From an uncultured SAR116 cluster alpha proteobacterium (GTDB taxonomy: Bacteria; Pseudomonadota; Alphaproteobacteria; Puniceispirillales; Marisalimonadaceae): a stretch of DNA of 64,000 bases. This document shows, in pieces, positions 18,012-26,293 of the stretch (its first letter is position 1; every line of letters begins with the position of its first letter). The notes beneath the pieces are model-generated. The model searched no databases and had not been told where the DNA came from. It saw only the letters and a list, made by a program, of their open reading frames with translations. A program made the position numbers and the translations under genes. The stretch is taken from NCBI GenBank assembly GCA_902558885.1, contig CACEFQ010000006.1, forward strand, positions 39,604-103,603, in the 5' to 3' direction.

Positions 18012-19220
18012 ATGCGTTTAATAAAATTAATTTTCAATTCTATATTTATTTTATTTTTTATTGCCATTGCTTCATCTGCTAAAGCTAAGTATGCCTCTTT
18101 TATTATAAATGAAAATACTAAACGTATTTATCATAATACTAATGCAGATACACGAAACTACCCTGCCTCTTTAACAAAAATTATGACTTTGTACATGGTA
18201 TTTGATGCTTTAAAAAACAAGAAAATTTCTATGAATACTAAGTTCAAAATTTCCAAACGTGCAACTAGACAACCACCATCTAAATTAAATCTTTCTGCTG
18301 GTTCTAGTATTACAGTTAAAAATGCTGTTTTAGCTTTAATTACCAAATCAGCTAATGATGTAGCAACAGTTGTAGCTGAAAATCTTGGAAAATCAGAAAG
18401 AAATTTTGCTAGATTAATGACAAGGAAAGCTAAAAAATTGGGTATGACACGTACAATCTTTAAAAATGCTTCAGGATTACCTAATAGGGGTCAATTATCA
18501 ACAGCTAGAGATATGGCGATTCTCGGAATGGCTATTAGAAAAAATCACCCTAATTTTTTTAAATTATTCAAGACGAAATCTTTTGTTTATAAAGGAGTTA
18601 AATATACCAATCATAATAATCTGTTAAGTAGCTATTCTGGAACAGATGGTATTAAAACTGGTTATACAAATGCCTCTGGTTTTAACCTTGTCGCTTCTGT
18701 TGAAAGAAACGGGCAAAGAATTATTGGTGTTGTTTTTGGTGGGAAAAAGGCAAGATCACGTGATAAACATATGATAAATTTACTAAACAAATACTTTAAA
18801 ACCAGTCCTTCTAAACCACTTGTTAGAATAGCAAAACCGTCAGAAATGCCTAAAGTTCGACCTAAAATTATTATTGCAAAAAAAAATGTGAAAAGTTTTA
18901 AAATACCTCCTAAAACCTCCAAAACTCTGCACTCTGAAAGCGTTCAAGATGATTGGTTTGTTCAAATTGGCGCTTTTAAGAATAGATTAAATGCTCATAA
19001 AGCAGCTCGCAACGCTAGAAATATTGTTCCGGAACAACTTGGTAATTTACCTGCTTCATTAAGTAAAATAACTAAAACTAATAATGTAAATAATAATTCA
19101 GAGTACTTATGGAGGGTTCGCTTTATCGAACTAGCTGAAAATCAAGCACGTTCAGTTTGTGCAGAACTTTGGACTTCTGGTCTAAGTTGTATCCCACTAC
19201 CTTCAAATAATAAATCCTAG
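18012..19220 (+). CDS. D-alanyl-D-alanine carboxypeptidase (S11/PBP5 type) with SPOR domain
   Basis: Starting at the ATG at 18012 gives a signal peptide ending in SSAKA and a 402-aa protein; the frame is open upstream to 17946 but the extra 22 residues would bury the leader. The serine-enzyme motifs are intact: S53-L-T-K56, S113-A-N115 and K215-T-G217. It trims the terminal D-Ala from peptidoglycan stem peptides. After a Lys/Pro-rich linker, residues from about 314 (WFVQIGAFKN) form a SPOR domain that binds denuded glycan at the septum, so activity is probably targeted to division sites. Which of several Dac paralogues it equals is not clear. Confidence 0.92.
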   Translation: MRLIKLIFNSIFILFFIAIASSAKAKYASFIINENTKRIYHNTNADTRNYPASLTKIMTLYMVFDALKNKKISMNTKFKISKRATRQPPSKLNLSAGSSITVKNAVLALITKSANDVATVVAENLGKSERNFARLMTRKAKKLGMTRTIFKNASGLPNRGQLSTARDMAILGMAIRKNHPNFFKLFKTKSFVYKGVKYTNHNNLLSSYSGTDGIKTGYTNASGFNLVASVERNGQRIIGVVFGGKKARSRDKHMINLLNKYFKTSPSKPLVRIAKPSEMPKVRPKIIIAKKNVKSFKIPPKTSKTLHSESVQDDWFVQIGAFKNRLNAHKAARNARNIVPEQLGNLPASLSKITKTNNVNNNSEYLWRVRFIELAENQARSVCAELWTSGLSCIPLPSNNKS

Positions 19221-19240
19221 TACAAATACTTCTCTAGGAT
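19214..19240. terminator. Candidate bidirectional terminator
   Basis: ATCCTAG (19214-19220) and CTAGGAT (19234-19240) form a perfect 7-bp stem around a 13-nt loop between convergent genes. Each arm contains the stop codon of one gene, and both flanks are T-rich in the direction of transcription (ACTTTTAA on plus; TTTATTATTTG on minus). Confidence 0.45.
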
Positions 19241-20556
19241 ACTTTTAATATGTCAGCCCAACTTGTAGTGTAAAAAGGAGATCTATAAAAAGATCGCATT
19301 CTCCATTTATCGTTTTCCATTTTTTTTCTTCCTGAATATTTTACTATCCCTTGAGAACCATAAAAGATTGTCATTTTCCCCATTTTAGTATTTATGTTAT
19401 CTAACATTTTCATACGAATATCAGATTCATTAGCAATATTTTTATAATTTTTGTCATATGTGAACAGGTTGTCTTGAATAACATAATTGTTATTTTTAAA
19501 GTCTCTTTTCCTTTGTTTTAAATTAAGTAATATTACTCCAATTTTTTTATAATTATAATTTGGGCGATAAAGTCTATCTAATACCTTAAATGCTTTTTTC
19601 ATTATGATATTTGTATTATCTGTTAAATCGTCAAAAGGTAATATTGCACTATTATTATATTGCAAATCATTCTTTCTAAAACGATTGGTATTAATAAAAA
19701 CACAAATCTCTCCACATAAACTATCTTGACTTCTCAACTTCTCTGCCGCTCTTGCCACATGGTTTGCCAATGCTTGTTTGAGATTATATTTATCGTTAAC
19801 CATATTGCCAAAAGACCTGGAAACTGTAATAGATTTTTTATTCACTATATTTTCTAGAGCAACGCAAGGATTTCCTCTTAATTCATAAACCATACGTTCA
19901 CCAACGACTGATACTACTTTTCTGATCTGACGAGGATCTGATTGCTGTAAATCAAATGGATTATTAATTCCTATTGATTTTAAACGATTTGCCCATCCTT
20001 TAGAGATACCCCAAATATCTTCTAATTGAATATTACTTAGTATATTTCTTAAATGATCAGATATAGTTAAAACATAAACACCATTAGATGAATGTTTCTT
20101 AGCCATTTTATTTGCTAATTTTGCCAATGTTTTAGTAGGTCCCACTCCAATCGAAACAGGTATACCAGTCCACTGATAAATAAATTGTCTAATTTTAAAC
20201 ATTTCTTCTAAAATAATTTTTTCATTGAATTTTCTTAAGTCAAGGAATGCTTCATCAATAGAGTATATTTCCATATCAGGTACAAAATAATTTAATGAGC
20301 TCATTACCCGAGAAGACATGTCCCCATACAAAGTATAATTTGAGGAATATGTGAATATTTTATTCTTCTTTATTAATGTTTTGTATAAATGTAATGGGGC
20401 TCCCATAGGTATGCCCAAAGATTTTACTTCATTAGATCTAGCAATAATACAGCCATCATTATTGGACAATACCACAACTGGCTTTTTTCTTAATAAAGGA
20501 TTAAAAACTCTTTCGCAGGAAACATAAAAATTGTTACAATCAACTAGTCCATACAT
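19234..20556 (-). CDS. umuC: Y-family DNA polymerase UmuC (Pol V catalytic subunit)
   Basis: A 440-aa translesion polymerase. The N-terminus MYGLVDCNNFYVSCERVF holds the first catalytic Asp and the steric-gate region, and YSIDEAFLDL supplies the catalytic Asp-Glu pair. SNNDGCIIARSNE is the fingers motif typical of UmuC rather than DinB. The C-terminus fits DUF4113 (KWRMRSFYRSPFYTTSWADI), common on UmuC. It follows umuD with a one-base gap, so the two are translated together under one LexA-controlled promoter. Full length; no damage seen. Confidence 0.96.
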   Translation of the reverse strand: MYGLVDCNNFYVSCERVFNPLLRKKPVVVLSNNDGCIIARSNEVKSLGIPMGAPLHLYKTLIKKNKIFTYSSNYTLYGDMSSRVMSSLNYFVPDMEIYSIDEAFLDLRKFNEKIILEEMFKIRQFIYQWTGIPVSIGVGPTKTLAKLANKMAKKHSSNGVYVLTISDHLRNILSNIQLEDIWGISKGWANRLKSIGINNPFDLQQSDPRQIRKVVSVVGERMVYELRGNPCVALENIVNKKSITVSRSFGNMVNDKYNLKQALANHVARAAEKLRSQDSLCGEICVFINTNRFRKNDLQYNNSAILPFDDLTDNTNIIMKKAFKVLDRLYRPNYNYKKIGVILLNLKQRKRDFKNNNYVIQDNLFTYDKNYKNIANESDIRMKMLDNINTKMGKMTIFYGSQGIVKYSGRKKMENDKWRMRSFYRSPFYTTSWADILKVS

Positions 20557-20557
20557 A

Positions 20558-21046
20558 TCACAAAAAATGAACCGAACTAGTTACCACTCCCCAAATTTCC
20601 ATATTCATATGGTCTTCAATTTCAATTGGCTTATATAAATCATTTTCTGGCATCAATATTATTTTTCCAGACCGCTTGTATAATCTTTTAACAGTCATTT
20701 GTCCGTCTAAAACAGCTATAATCACTTTTCCGTGTGCAGGCTTAATACTCCTGTCAACAACCAAGATATCGTTATCATTTATACCAGCATTAATCATTGA
20801 ATCACCATTAACACGAACAAAAAATGTTGCAGCAGGACGTTTGATTAGATAGCTATTTAAATCTAAACTTCTCTCTAAGTCATCATCTGCAGGAGAAGGG
20901 AAACCTGCTGAAACTTTAGAACTATAAAGAGGAAAAGCTTGAGAACGATTTAAACATGGCCTAAATACTTCTAATTTATCTGACAGCTTATAGTGTCCAT
21001 TTTGAGCTAGAATTCTTTTAGTTTCTTCTAAATTTAAATTAATCAT
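20558..21046 (-). CDS. umuD: UmuD, self-cleaving Pol V subunit
   Basis: The 162-aa protein starts at the ATG at 21046, downstream of GGAATG; the frame is open further upstream, but that region holds the LexA site. Predicted autocleavage is between Ala47 and Gly48 (VSAGFPSPADD), with the catalytic dyad Ser83 (GDSM) and Lys120 (MTVKRLYK). These are each shifted by 23 from E. coli UmuD (Gly25, Ser60, Lys97), so spacing is exactly conserved behind a 23-residue longer N-terminal arm. RecA-stimulated cleavage gives UmuD', which joins UmuC in Pol V. Confidence 0.95.
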   Translation of the reverse strand: MINLNLEETKRILAQNGHYKLSDKLEVFRPCLNRSQAFPLYSSKVSAGFPSPADDDLERSLDLNSYLIKRPAATFFVRVNGDSMINAGINDNDILVVDRSIKPAHGKVIIAVLDGQMTVKRLYKRSGKIILMPENDLYKPIEIEDHMNMEIWGVVTSSVHFL

Positions 21047-21066
21047 TATTTCATTCCAAATATTTT

Positions 21067-21081
21067 GTTCATGTTTTGTTC
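21067..21081 (-). promoter_or_regulatory. LexA binding site (SOS box) of umuDC
   Basis: GTTC-N7-GTTC read on the plus strand (GAAC-N7-GAAC on the coding strand) is the direct-repeat operator characteristic of alphaproteobacterial LexA. It ends 20 bases before the umuD start, with TTGACT (coding strand, 21101-21106) upstream as a possible -35. Confidence 0.85.
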
Positions 21082-21177
21082 TTATATAGATATAAGAAAA
21101 AGTCAACTATTAAAAGTGAAATTAAATAATAATTATATCAAAAAGGTAAATAAAAAAGTTTAAAATCTATTAGAATA

Positions 21178-21438
21178 TTAGCGATCTTTCAGCTTTTCAA
21201 GCAAACTATCTAAGTTATGATCTACTTGATCATCAAAACCATTTTTAGATGAAAAATAAGCTAAAGACATTAAGCCAGAACCCAATAAAATAGTAAAAAA
21301 AGAACCAAAAAAAATTGCTATTTTTCCATTATAACTAATTGTAACGTCTGACATTTGTAACCATAAATTAATTGCAAATATTGTTATTAATATCACAGTA
21401 GAAACAGCTAGAATAATTAGGAATAAGGTATTTTTCAT
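21178..21438 (-). CDS. Small inner-membrane protein, function unknown
   Basis: I do not recognise this 86-aa protein. Two hydrophobic helices are evident (about residues 5-28 and 40-62) joined by a short polar loop DVTISYNGK, and the C-terminal 24 residues are charged (DDQVDHNLDSLLEKLKDR) and probably cytoplasmic. It stands alone between umuD and the M20 amidohydrolase, in the same direction as both. The ATG start has only a weak ribosome binding site. The composition looks like a real protein rather than a chance frame, and nothing overlaps it. Confidence 0.65.
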   Translation of the reverse strand: MKNTLFLIILAVSTVILITIFAINLWLQMSDVTISYNGKIAIFFGSFFTILLGSGLMSLAYFSSKNGFDDQVDHNLDSLLEKLKDR

Positions 21439-21480
21439 ACAGATATGTATATTAGTAAATTCAAGACAAGTCTATCAATA

Positions 21481-22668
21481 TTATCTAAGGGGCATTTCTG
21501 CTTTAACTAATTGCTCCCAGTATGCAATACCTAAAGGTAAAATATCGTCATTAAAATCATATTTACTATTATGTAGCATACAACCTGACTTACCTTCACC
21601 TGCACCCAACCATATATATGACCCAGGTATTTTTTCTAACATATAAGCAAAATCTTCAGCACCCATAGAAGGTGCCATATTAGTTTTAACCGAATCTTTA
21701 CCAAATAAATTTGATAAAACTTGAATTGCTTTTTCACTAGATTCAATGTCATTTACTGTTACAGGATAACCTTTAATCACAGATACATTAGCTAAACAAC
21801 CATAAGCTATTGCTGTAGCCTCACAAATTTCTGTAAATTGTTTATGAACACTTATTCTAGTATCTGGGTTAACAGTTCTAATAGTACCAATAAAATTTGC
21901 TGTTTGGGGTATAATGTTAAATCCAGAACCTGCATTGATTTGAGTTACAGAAATCACAACTGCATCAAGAGGATTCTGTCTTCGAGAAACTATCTGTTGC
22001 ACAGCCTGAACAATAGCAGTAACAGCTAAAACGGGGTCATTTGTTGCTTGAGGCATTGCGGCATGACCGCCGTTTCCATTTATATTAACTTCAAATTTGT
22101 CTGCTGCTGCCATAACAGATCCTTTATGAACCGCAACACTTCCTTCACTCATACCTGGCCAATTGTGCATACCCCAAACACTATCCATAGGAAATTGTTG
22201 AAACAGGCCATCCTCTATCATGGCAAGTCCACCACCTCCACCTTCTTCTGCGGGCTGGAATATAAAATACACAGTTCCATCAAAGTCCTTTTTTAAAGAT
22301 AATAATTTAGCTGCCCCAAGTAGCATGGCTGTATGACCATCATGACCACATGCATGCATACGGCCATCAAACTTTGACTTATAAGAAAAATCATTTTCTT
22401 CAGTCATTGGCAACGCATCCATATCAGCTCTTAATCCAATGGCTTTATTTCCTCCGCCACCAAGACTGGCATTAGCTCCTTTTAAAACTCCAACAACACC
22501 AGTTTTAGCCATCCCTCTATGAATCTCCAAACCAAAAGATGTGAGTTTATCTGCAACAAAATTAGATGTCCACTCCTCTTCATAGCCAAGCTCTGGATGA
22601 GCATGCAACTCATGCCTCCACTTTTTTATTTCAGGAAAAATATTAATAATTTCATTTGATACTTTCAT
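21481..22668 (-). CDS. M20 family amidohydrolase (HipO/AmaA-like)
   Basis: A 395-aa metal-dependent hydrolase of N-acyl amino acids or similar amides. The start at 22668 follows a strong AAGGAG, so 20 further codons upstream are excluded. Motifs: WRHELHAHPELGYEE at the N-terminus, ACGHDGHTAMLLGAA with the metal-binding Cys/His, and FQPAEEGGGGG with the catalytic Glu pair; the dimerisation lid follows, and GAEDFAYM near the end is conserved. The substrate cannot be told. It diverges from an MFS transporter gene, with a small palindrome between them (22731-22745), hinting at import plus hydrolysis of one compound. Confidence 0.9.
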   Translation of the reverse strand: MKVSNEIINIFPEIKKWRHELHAHPELGYEEEWTSNFVADKLTSFGLEIHRGMAKTGVVGVLKGANASLGGGGNKAIGLRADMDALPMTEENDFSYKSKFDGRMHACGHDGHTAMLLGAAKLLSLKKDFDGTVYFIFQPAEEGGGGGLAMIEDGLFQQFPMDSVWGMHNWPGMSEGSVAVHKGSVMAAADKFEVNINGNGGHAAMPQATNDPVLAVTAIVQAVQQIVSRRQNPLDAVVISVTQINAGSGFNIIPQTANFIGTIRTVNPDTRISVHKQFTEICEATAIAYGCLANVSVIKGYPVTVNDIESSEKAIQVLSNLFGKDSVKTNMAPSMGAEDFAYMLEKIPGSYIWLGAGEGKSGCMLHNSKYDFNDDILPLGIAYWEQLVKAEMPLR

Positions 22669-22730
22669 GTAACTCTCCTTGAAATTATTATAAATACTCT
22701 TAAAACAAAAGGTCAACTTTCTAATCATTG

Positions 22731-22745
22731 ATCTATCGTATAGAT
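22731..22745. promoter_or_regulatory. Palindromic operator candidate between the M20 and MFS genes
   Basis: ATCTAT-CGT-ATAGAT is a perfect 6-bp inverted repeat in the 162-bp divergent gap. Symmetry and position suit a dimeric regulator; no regulator gene is adjacent. Confidence 0.35.
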
Positions 22746-22830
22746 AGTTAATGTGCTAACTTGTTGAAAACTTAATCTTAAAATCCATAAATCAATTTTT
22801 TTAATAATAATTTTTTGGAGTTTGGTGAAT

Positions 22831-24105
22831 ATGAAACGAATGAATATTCTTCCTGAAAACAACTTACAAAAATTCATGTTTATTTTTTTACCTTTCGCTT
22901 GTGGGTATTTTTTATCTTATCTTTATCGGTCAACCAATGCTGTTCTTGCCCCATATCTAAGTAATGACCTAAACCTAAATGCGGAGCAACTAGGATTAAT
23001 TACATCTGCATATTTTTTAACGTTTGGTTTGTTTCAATTACCCTTAGGGGTTTTACTTGATAAGTTTGGTGCCAGGAGAGTTCAAAGTATTCTATTTTTA
23101 GTTGCAGCAACGGGAGCTATATTATTTAGCTTTGGAAACAATGTTTGGTCATTAGTTATAGCTCGTGGATTAATTGGACTGGGCGTTTCTGGTGCTTTGA
23201 TGGGAGCATTCAAAGCCTTTGCAGTTTGGTTTCCTAAAGAAAGGCTTCCACTTTTAATAGGCCTGTTTATGTCGGCAGGTGGAATGGGTGCAATTGTAGC
23301 ATCAACACCTTTGGAAATGGCTATGCAAATAACTAATTGGAGAGGGGTTTATTTATTTCTTGGAATAATTACAATTTTTATAGGAATTCTAATATTCTTT
23401 ATAGTTCCAGAAAAAGAAGAAAACACCCAGAATGAACAAACATTGCCCATTTTGAAAGTATTAAAGGAAATTTATACAAGTTACGCTTTTTGGAGAATTG
23501 GTCCATTATCTGGAATTGCAGGAGGTACTGGTCTAGCTATATTAGGTCTATGGGCAGGTCCTTGGCTAGCTGACATAGGTAAGTTTAATAAAAGTGAAAT
23601 TGCTAATATTCTCTTTATTTCAACAATAATGATGACTATTGGAACAACATCTTTAGGAATAATCACAGATTATTTAAGAAAATTCAACATATCTCCTGTT
23701 GGTGTTATGGGAGGCGCTTTACTAGTATTTATAATTCCATTTACAATAATTACGTTTGGGTTAATGCCAAAAGCAATATGGCCATGGGTTATCTTAAGCA
23801 TCACATCATTAGCAGCTACATTAGCTTATGCTGGGCTTAGCCAATATTTTCCTAACAGCTATGCTGCTCGTGCATCGACAGCTATAAATTTGATATGTTT
23901 TTTAATGGCTTTTATAGCTCAATATGCAATTGGTTTTATAATGCAAATAGTTGAGCCAGGAAAGCAAAGTGGATATTCAATAAAGGCTTATCAAGCAGGT
24001 TTTGGCTTATTTTTAGTATTGCTTGTTATTTGTTATGTTATTTTTTTGGTAATGAGTCTAATAGAAATAAAAAATAAAAAAAAAATTACGGATAATGACG
24101 TTTAG
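22831..24105 (+). CDS. Major facilitator superfamily transporter
   Basis: About 424 aa with twelve hydrophobic segments. GLFQLPLGVLLDKFGARR between helices 2 and 3 is the MFS loop signature, and RGLIGLGVSGALMGAFKA lies in helix 4-5. Possible starts are ATG 22831, GTG 22825 and TTG 22822 after GGAG at 22817-22820; ATG is taken here. The first half resembles organic-anion or sugar-acid permeases, but the substrate is not readable. It diverges from the M20 hydrolase and its end overlaps convergent pdxH by 20 bp. Confidence 0.88.
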   Translation: MKRMNILPENNLQKFMFIFLPFACGYFLSYLYRSTNAVLAPYLSNDLNLNAEQLGLITSAYFLTFGLFQLPLGVLLDKFGARRVQSILFLVAATGAILFSFGNNVWSLVIARGLIGLGVSGALMGAFKAFAVWFPKERLPLLIGLFMSAGGMGAIVASTPLEMAMQITNWRGVYLFLGIITIFIGILIFFIVPEKEENTQNEQTLPILKVLKEIYTSYAFWRIGPLSGIAGGTGLAILGLWAGPWLADIGKFNKSEIANILFISTIMMTIGTTSLGIITDYLRKFNISPVGVMGGALLVFIIPFTIITFGLMPKAIWPWVILSITSLAATLAYAGLSQYFPNSYAARASTAINLICFLMAFIAQYAIGFIMQIVEPGKQSGYSIKAYQAGFGLFLVLLVICYVIFLVMSLIEIKNKKKITDNDV

Positions 24106-24682
24106 CAATCCATTCATTTTTTACATTAGTGGGTTTTAAAATAAATCTATCGTGCAATCTAAAATCACTATCTTCCCAGAACTCAAACTCTTCTGGCTTT
24201 AATGCAAATCCACCCCAAAAACTTGGACGAGGAATATCATTATCCTTATATTTTTCTTCGAGTAATTTTACCTGTTGCATTAAGAGCTCTCTTGATTCTA
24301 ATTCTCTTGATTGTTTTGAGGCCCAGGCACCAATTCGACTACCTTTTGAACGAGATTGATAATATCTGTCAGACACTTCATCAGAAACTTTATCAAGATT
24401 ACCAACCAACCTTACTTGACGATTTAAACTTTTCCAATAAAAGCATATAGCACCTTTTCCAGTTTGAATAATTTCTCTAGATTTACGGCTTTCATAGTTT
24501 GTGTAAAAAACAAAATTTCCATCAATAATATCTTTTAACAAAACTGTTCTGACTGAAGGTATTCCGTCTTTGGATACTGTAGCTAATTGCATAGCATTAG
24601 GATCTCTGATTTCTTTTTCTTCAGCTTCAGATAACCATTTTCTAAACAACTGTATTGCATCCACAATTTTCTCTAATTCCAA
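24086..24682 (-). CDS. pdxH: Pyridoxamine 5'-phosphate oxidase
   Basis: PdxH uses FMN and oxygen to make pyridoxal 5'-phosphate from PNP or PMP. Motifs: AMQLATVSKDGIPSVRTVLL (FMN site), FYTNYESRKSREI, and at the C-terminus PRPSFWGGFALKPEEFEFW with RLHDRF, the family signature. The start is TTG at 24682, seven bases after GGAG. Length 198 aa is slightly short but complete. It is a monocistronic-looking gene whose 3' end overlaps the MFS gene on the other strand. Confidence 0.95.
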   Translation of the reverse strand: MELEKIVDAIQLFRKWLSEAEEKEIRDPNAMQLATVSKDGIPSVRTVLLKDIIDGNFVFYTNYESRKSREIIQTGKGAICFYWKSLNRQVRLVGNLDKVSDEVSDRYYQSRSKGSRIGAWASKQSRELESRELLMQQVKLLEEKYKDNDIPRPSFWGGFALKPEEFEFWEDSDFRLHDRFILKPTNVKNEWIAKRHYP

Positions 24683-24784
24683 CTAAGGTCTCCATATCAT
24701 TATTTTATAACTTAGTACTAATTTTGCCATATTTTATAGATATAAACATTTTATTTGAATTTAAAAGATTAACACGAGGTATTA

Positions 24785-25312
24785 ATGCTTAAAAATTTCT
24801 TAATATTTGGATCCATAATATTACTAACAAGTAACGCTTACTCAAAAACAAATTATTATCAAGTAACTGGTTCTATCTCTTCAGTTGAAGTACTTAAAAC
24901 ATATTCTACACAGAAAGTACCTAGAAATGAAAAACGATGCTCAATTCAAAGAGTACCAGTAAATCAAGATGCTAACAAGTTTGGTGCAGATAATTTTATT
25001 GGAGCATTGATTGGAGGTGCTATTGGTAACAAACTGGGAGAAGGCGGTGGCAAATCTGGTGCTACAGCTTTAGGAGCCTTGATTGGATCTGAAGTTGTTA
25101 GAAATGATAAAGCAGAAGCAAATAAAAATTTTGTTGAAAAAGAGGTTTGTCGTGTCCAAAAGGTTATACATACTGAAACTACTGAACAAATTAGTGGATA
25201 TAAACTAATTATAGATGTAGATGGAGAAACAATCTCTATAAATAGTAACAGATCTTATAACCCAGGAGATTTGATTACTTTAACAAAAAAAATAAGTTAT
25301 TCTCTTAATTAA
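24785..25312 (+). CDS. Exported glycine-zipper protein (17-kDa surface antigen-like)
   Basis: The 175-aa product has a signal peptide (about residues 1-20, ending NAYS) without a lipobox cysteine. A glycine zipper at about residues 60-105 (IGALIGGAIGNKLGEGGG, then GATALGALIGSEV) is the glycine-zipper 2TM pattern found in rickettsial 17-kDa antigen and related outer-membrane proteins. Two cysteines (EKRCSI and EVCRV) flank the zipper symmetrically and may pair. The rest is beta-like with SGYKLIIDVDGE. The role is unknown, probably envelope-associated. GAGG precedes the ATG. The fabI gene follows after an inverted repeat. Confidence 0.75.
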   Translation: MLKNFLIFGSIILLTSNAYSKTNYYQVTGSISSVEVLKTYSTQKVPRNEKRCSIQRVPVNQDANKFGADNFIGALIGGAIGNKLGEGGGKSGATALGALIGSEVVRNDKAEANKNFVEKEVCRVQKVIHTETTEQISGYKLIIDVDGETISINSNRSYNPGDLITLTKKISYSLN

Positions 25313-25339
25313 GTTTCAAATAAATAATAGTTAAATATT

Positions 25340-25390
25340 TTAAAATGATATAATAAATTATATAGTAATAATTGAATAATATCATTTTAA
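25340..25390. repeat. 12-bp perfect inverted repeat upstream of fabI, possible terminator or leader hairpin
   Basis: TTAAAATGATAT (25340-25351) and ATATCATTTTAA (25379-25390) are exact inverted repeats with a 27-nt gap, followed by TTTTAG. It lies 27 bases after the glycine-zipper stop and ends 37 bases before the fabI ATG. It could end the upstream transcript or act in the fabI leader. Confidence 0.45.
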
Positions 25391-25427
25391 TTTTAGAGTA
25401 CGATTTTTAGACCAGGAATATTAGATA

Positions 25428-26261
25428 ATGGAACAAGAAAACCAAAGTAAAGGGATCATGCAAGGCAAACGTGGCATAGTTATGGGTGTTGCTAATGATA
25501 GATCTATTGCTTGGGGAATAGCTAATGCAATTGCAAAACAAGGTGCAGAAATAGCATTTACATATCAAGGTGAAGCATTACAAAAAAGAGTTAGTCCACT
25601 TGCTGAATCAGTTGGTTCTGATATCGTTATACCTTGTGATGTTTCCAGTGATGACGCAATTGATGAAACATTTAATTTACTGAAAGAAAAATGGAATAGC
25701 ATTGATTTTTTAGTTCATGCAATAGCATACTCAGATAAAGAAGAATTAAAAGGTGAGTATATTGATACAACAAGAGAAAATTTTTATAAAACGATGGATG
25801 TATCTGTGTATTCATTTACCGCTGTTGCTCAAAGAGCGGCAGCAATGATGCCAAATGGCGGATCTATGATTACTCTTACATATTATGGAGCAGAAAAAGT
25901 AATGCCTCATTATAATGTAATGGGGGTTGCTAAAGCCGCACTCGAATCTTCAGTAAGATATTTGGCTGCAGATCTGGGGGATAGCAAAATTAGAGTCAAC
26001 AGTTTATCTGCAGGCCCTATAAAAACTCTTGCTGCTAGTGGTATAGGTGATTTCAGATATATACTTAAATGGAATCAATATAATTCTCCACTTCGTAGAA
26101 ATGTTACATTAGATGATGTTGGTGGATGTGGTGTTTATCTTTTATCTGATCTGTCAACTGGAGTAACTGGTGAAACTCATCACGTTGATTGTGGTTATCA
26201 TGTTGTAGGCATGAAGGCTATTGATGCACCAGATATGTCTCCAGAGAAAAAAGAAATTTAA
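25428..26261 (+). CDS. fabI: Enoyl-[acyl-carrier-protein] reductase (NADH)
   Basis: A 277-aa SDR-fold enzyme that completes each fatty-acid elongation cycle. KRGIVMGVANDRSIAWGIA is the divergent NAD-binding motif of FabI, and TLTYYGAEKVMPHYNVMGVAKAA contains the Tyr-x6-Lys catalytic pair. The C-terminal GETHHVDCGYHVVGM is characteristic. The start follows AGGA. An N-terminal extension of about ten residues precedes the Rossmann fold. With accBC elsewhere in the window it covers both ends of type II fatty-acid synthesis. aroC follows 32 bases later on the same strand, a common alphaproteobacterial pair. Confidence 0.96.
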   Translation: MEQENQSKGIMQGKRGIVMGVANDRSIAWGIANAIAKQGAEIAFTYQGEALQKRVSPLAESVGSDIVIPCDVSSDDAIDETFNLLKEKWNSIDFLVHAIAYSDKEELKGEYIDTTRENFYKTMDVSVYSFTAVAQRAAAMMPNGGSMITLTYYGAEKVMPHYNVMGVAKAALESSVRYLAADLGDSKIRVNSLSAGPIKTLAASGIGDFRYILKWNQYNSPLRRNVTLDDVGGCGVYLLSDLSTGVTGETHHVDCGYHVVGMKAIDAPDMSPEKKEI

Positions 26262-26293
26262 ATTACTAAAATTTTCTAATTGAAAGAATTTAA

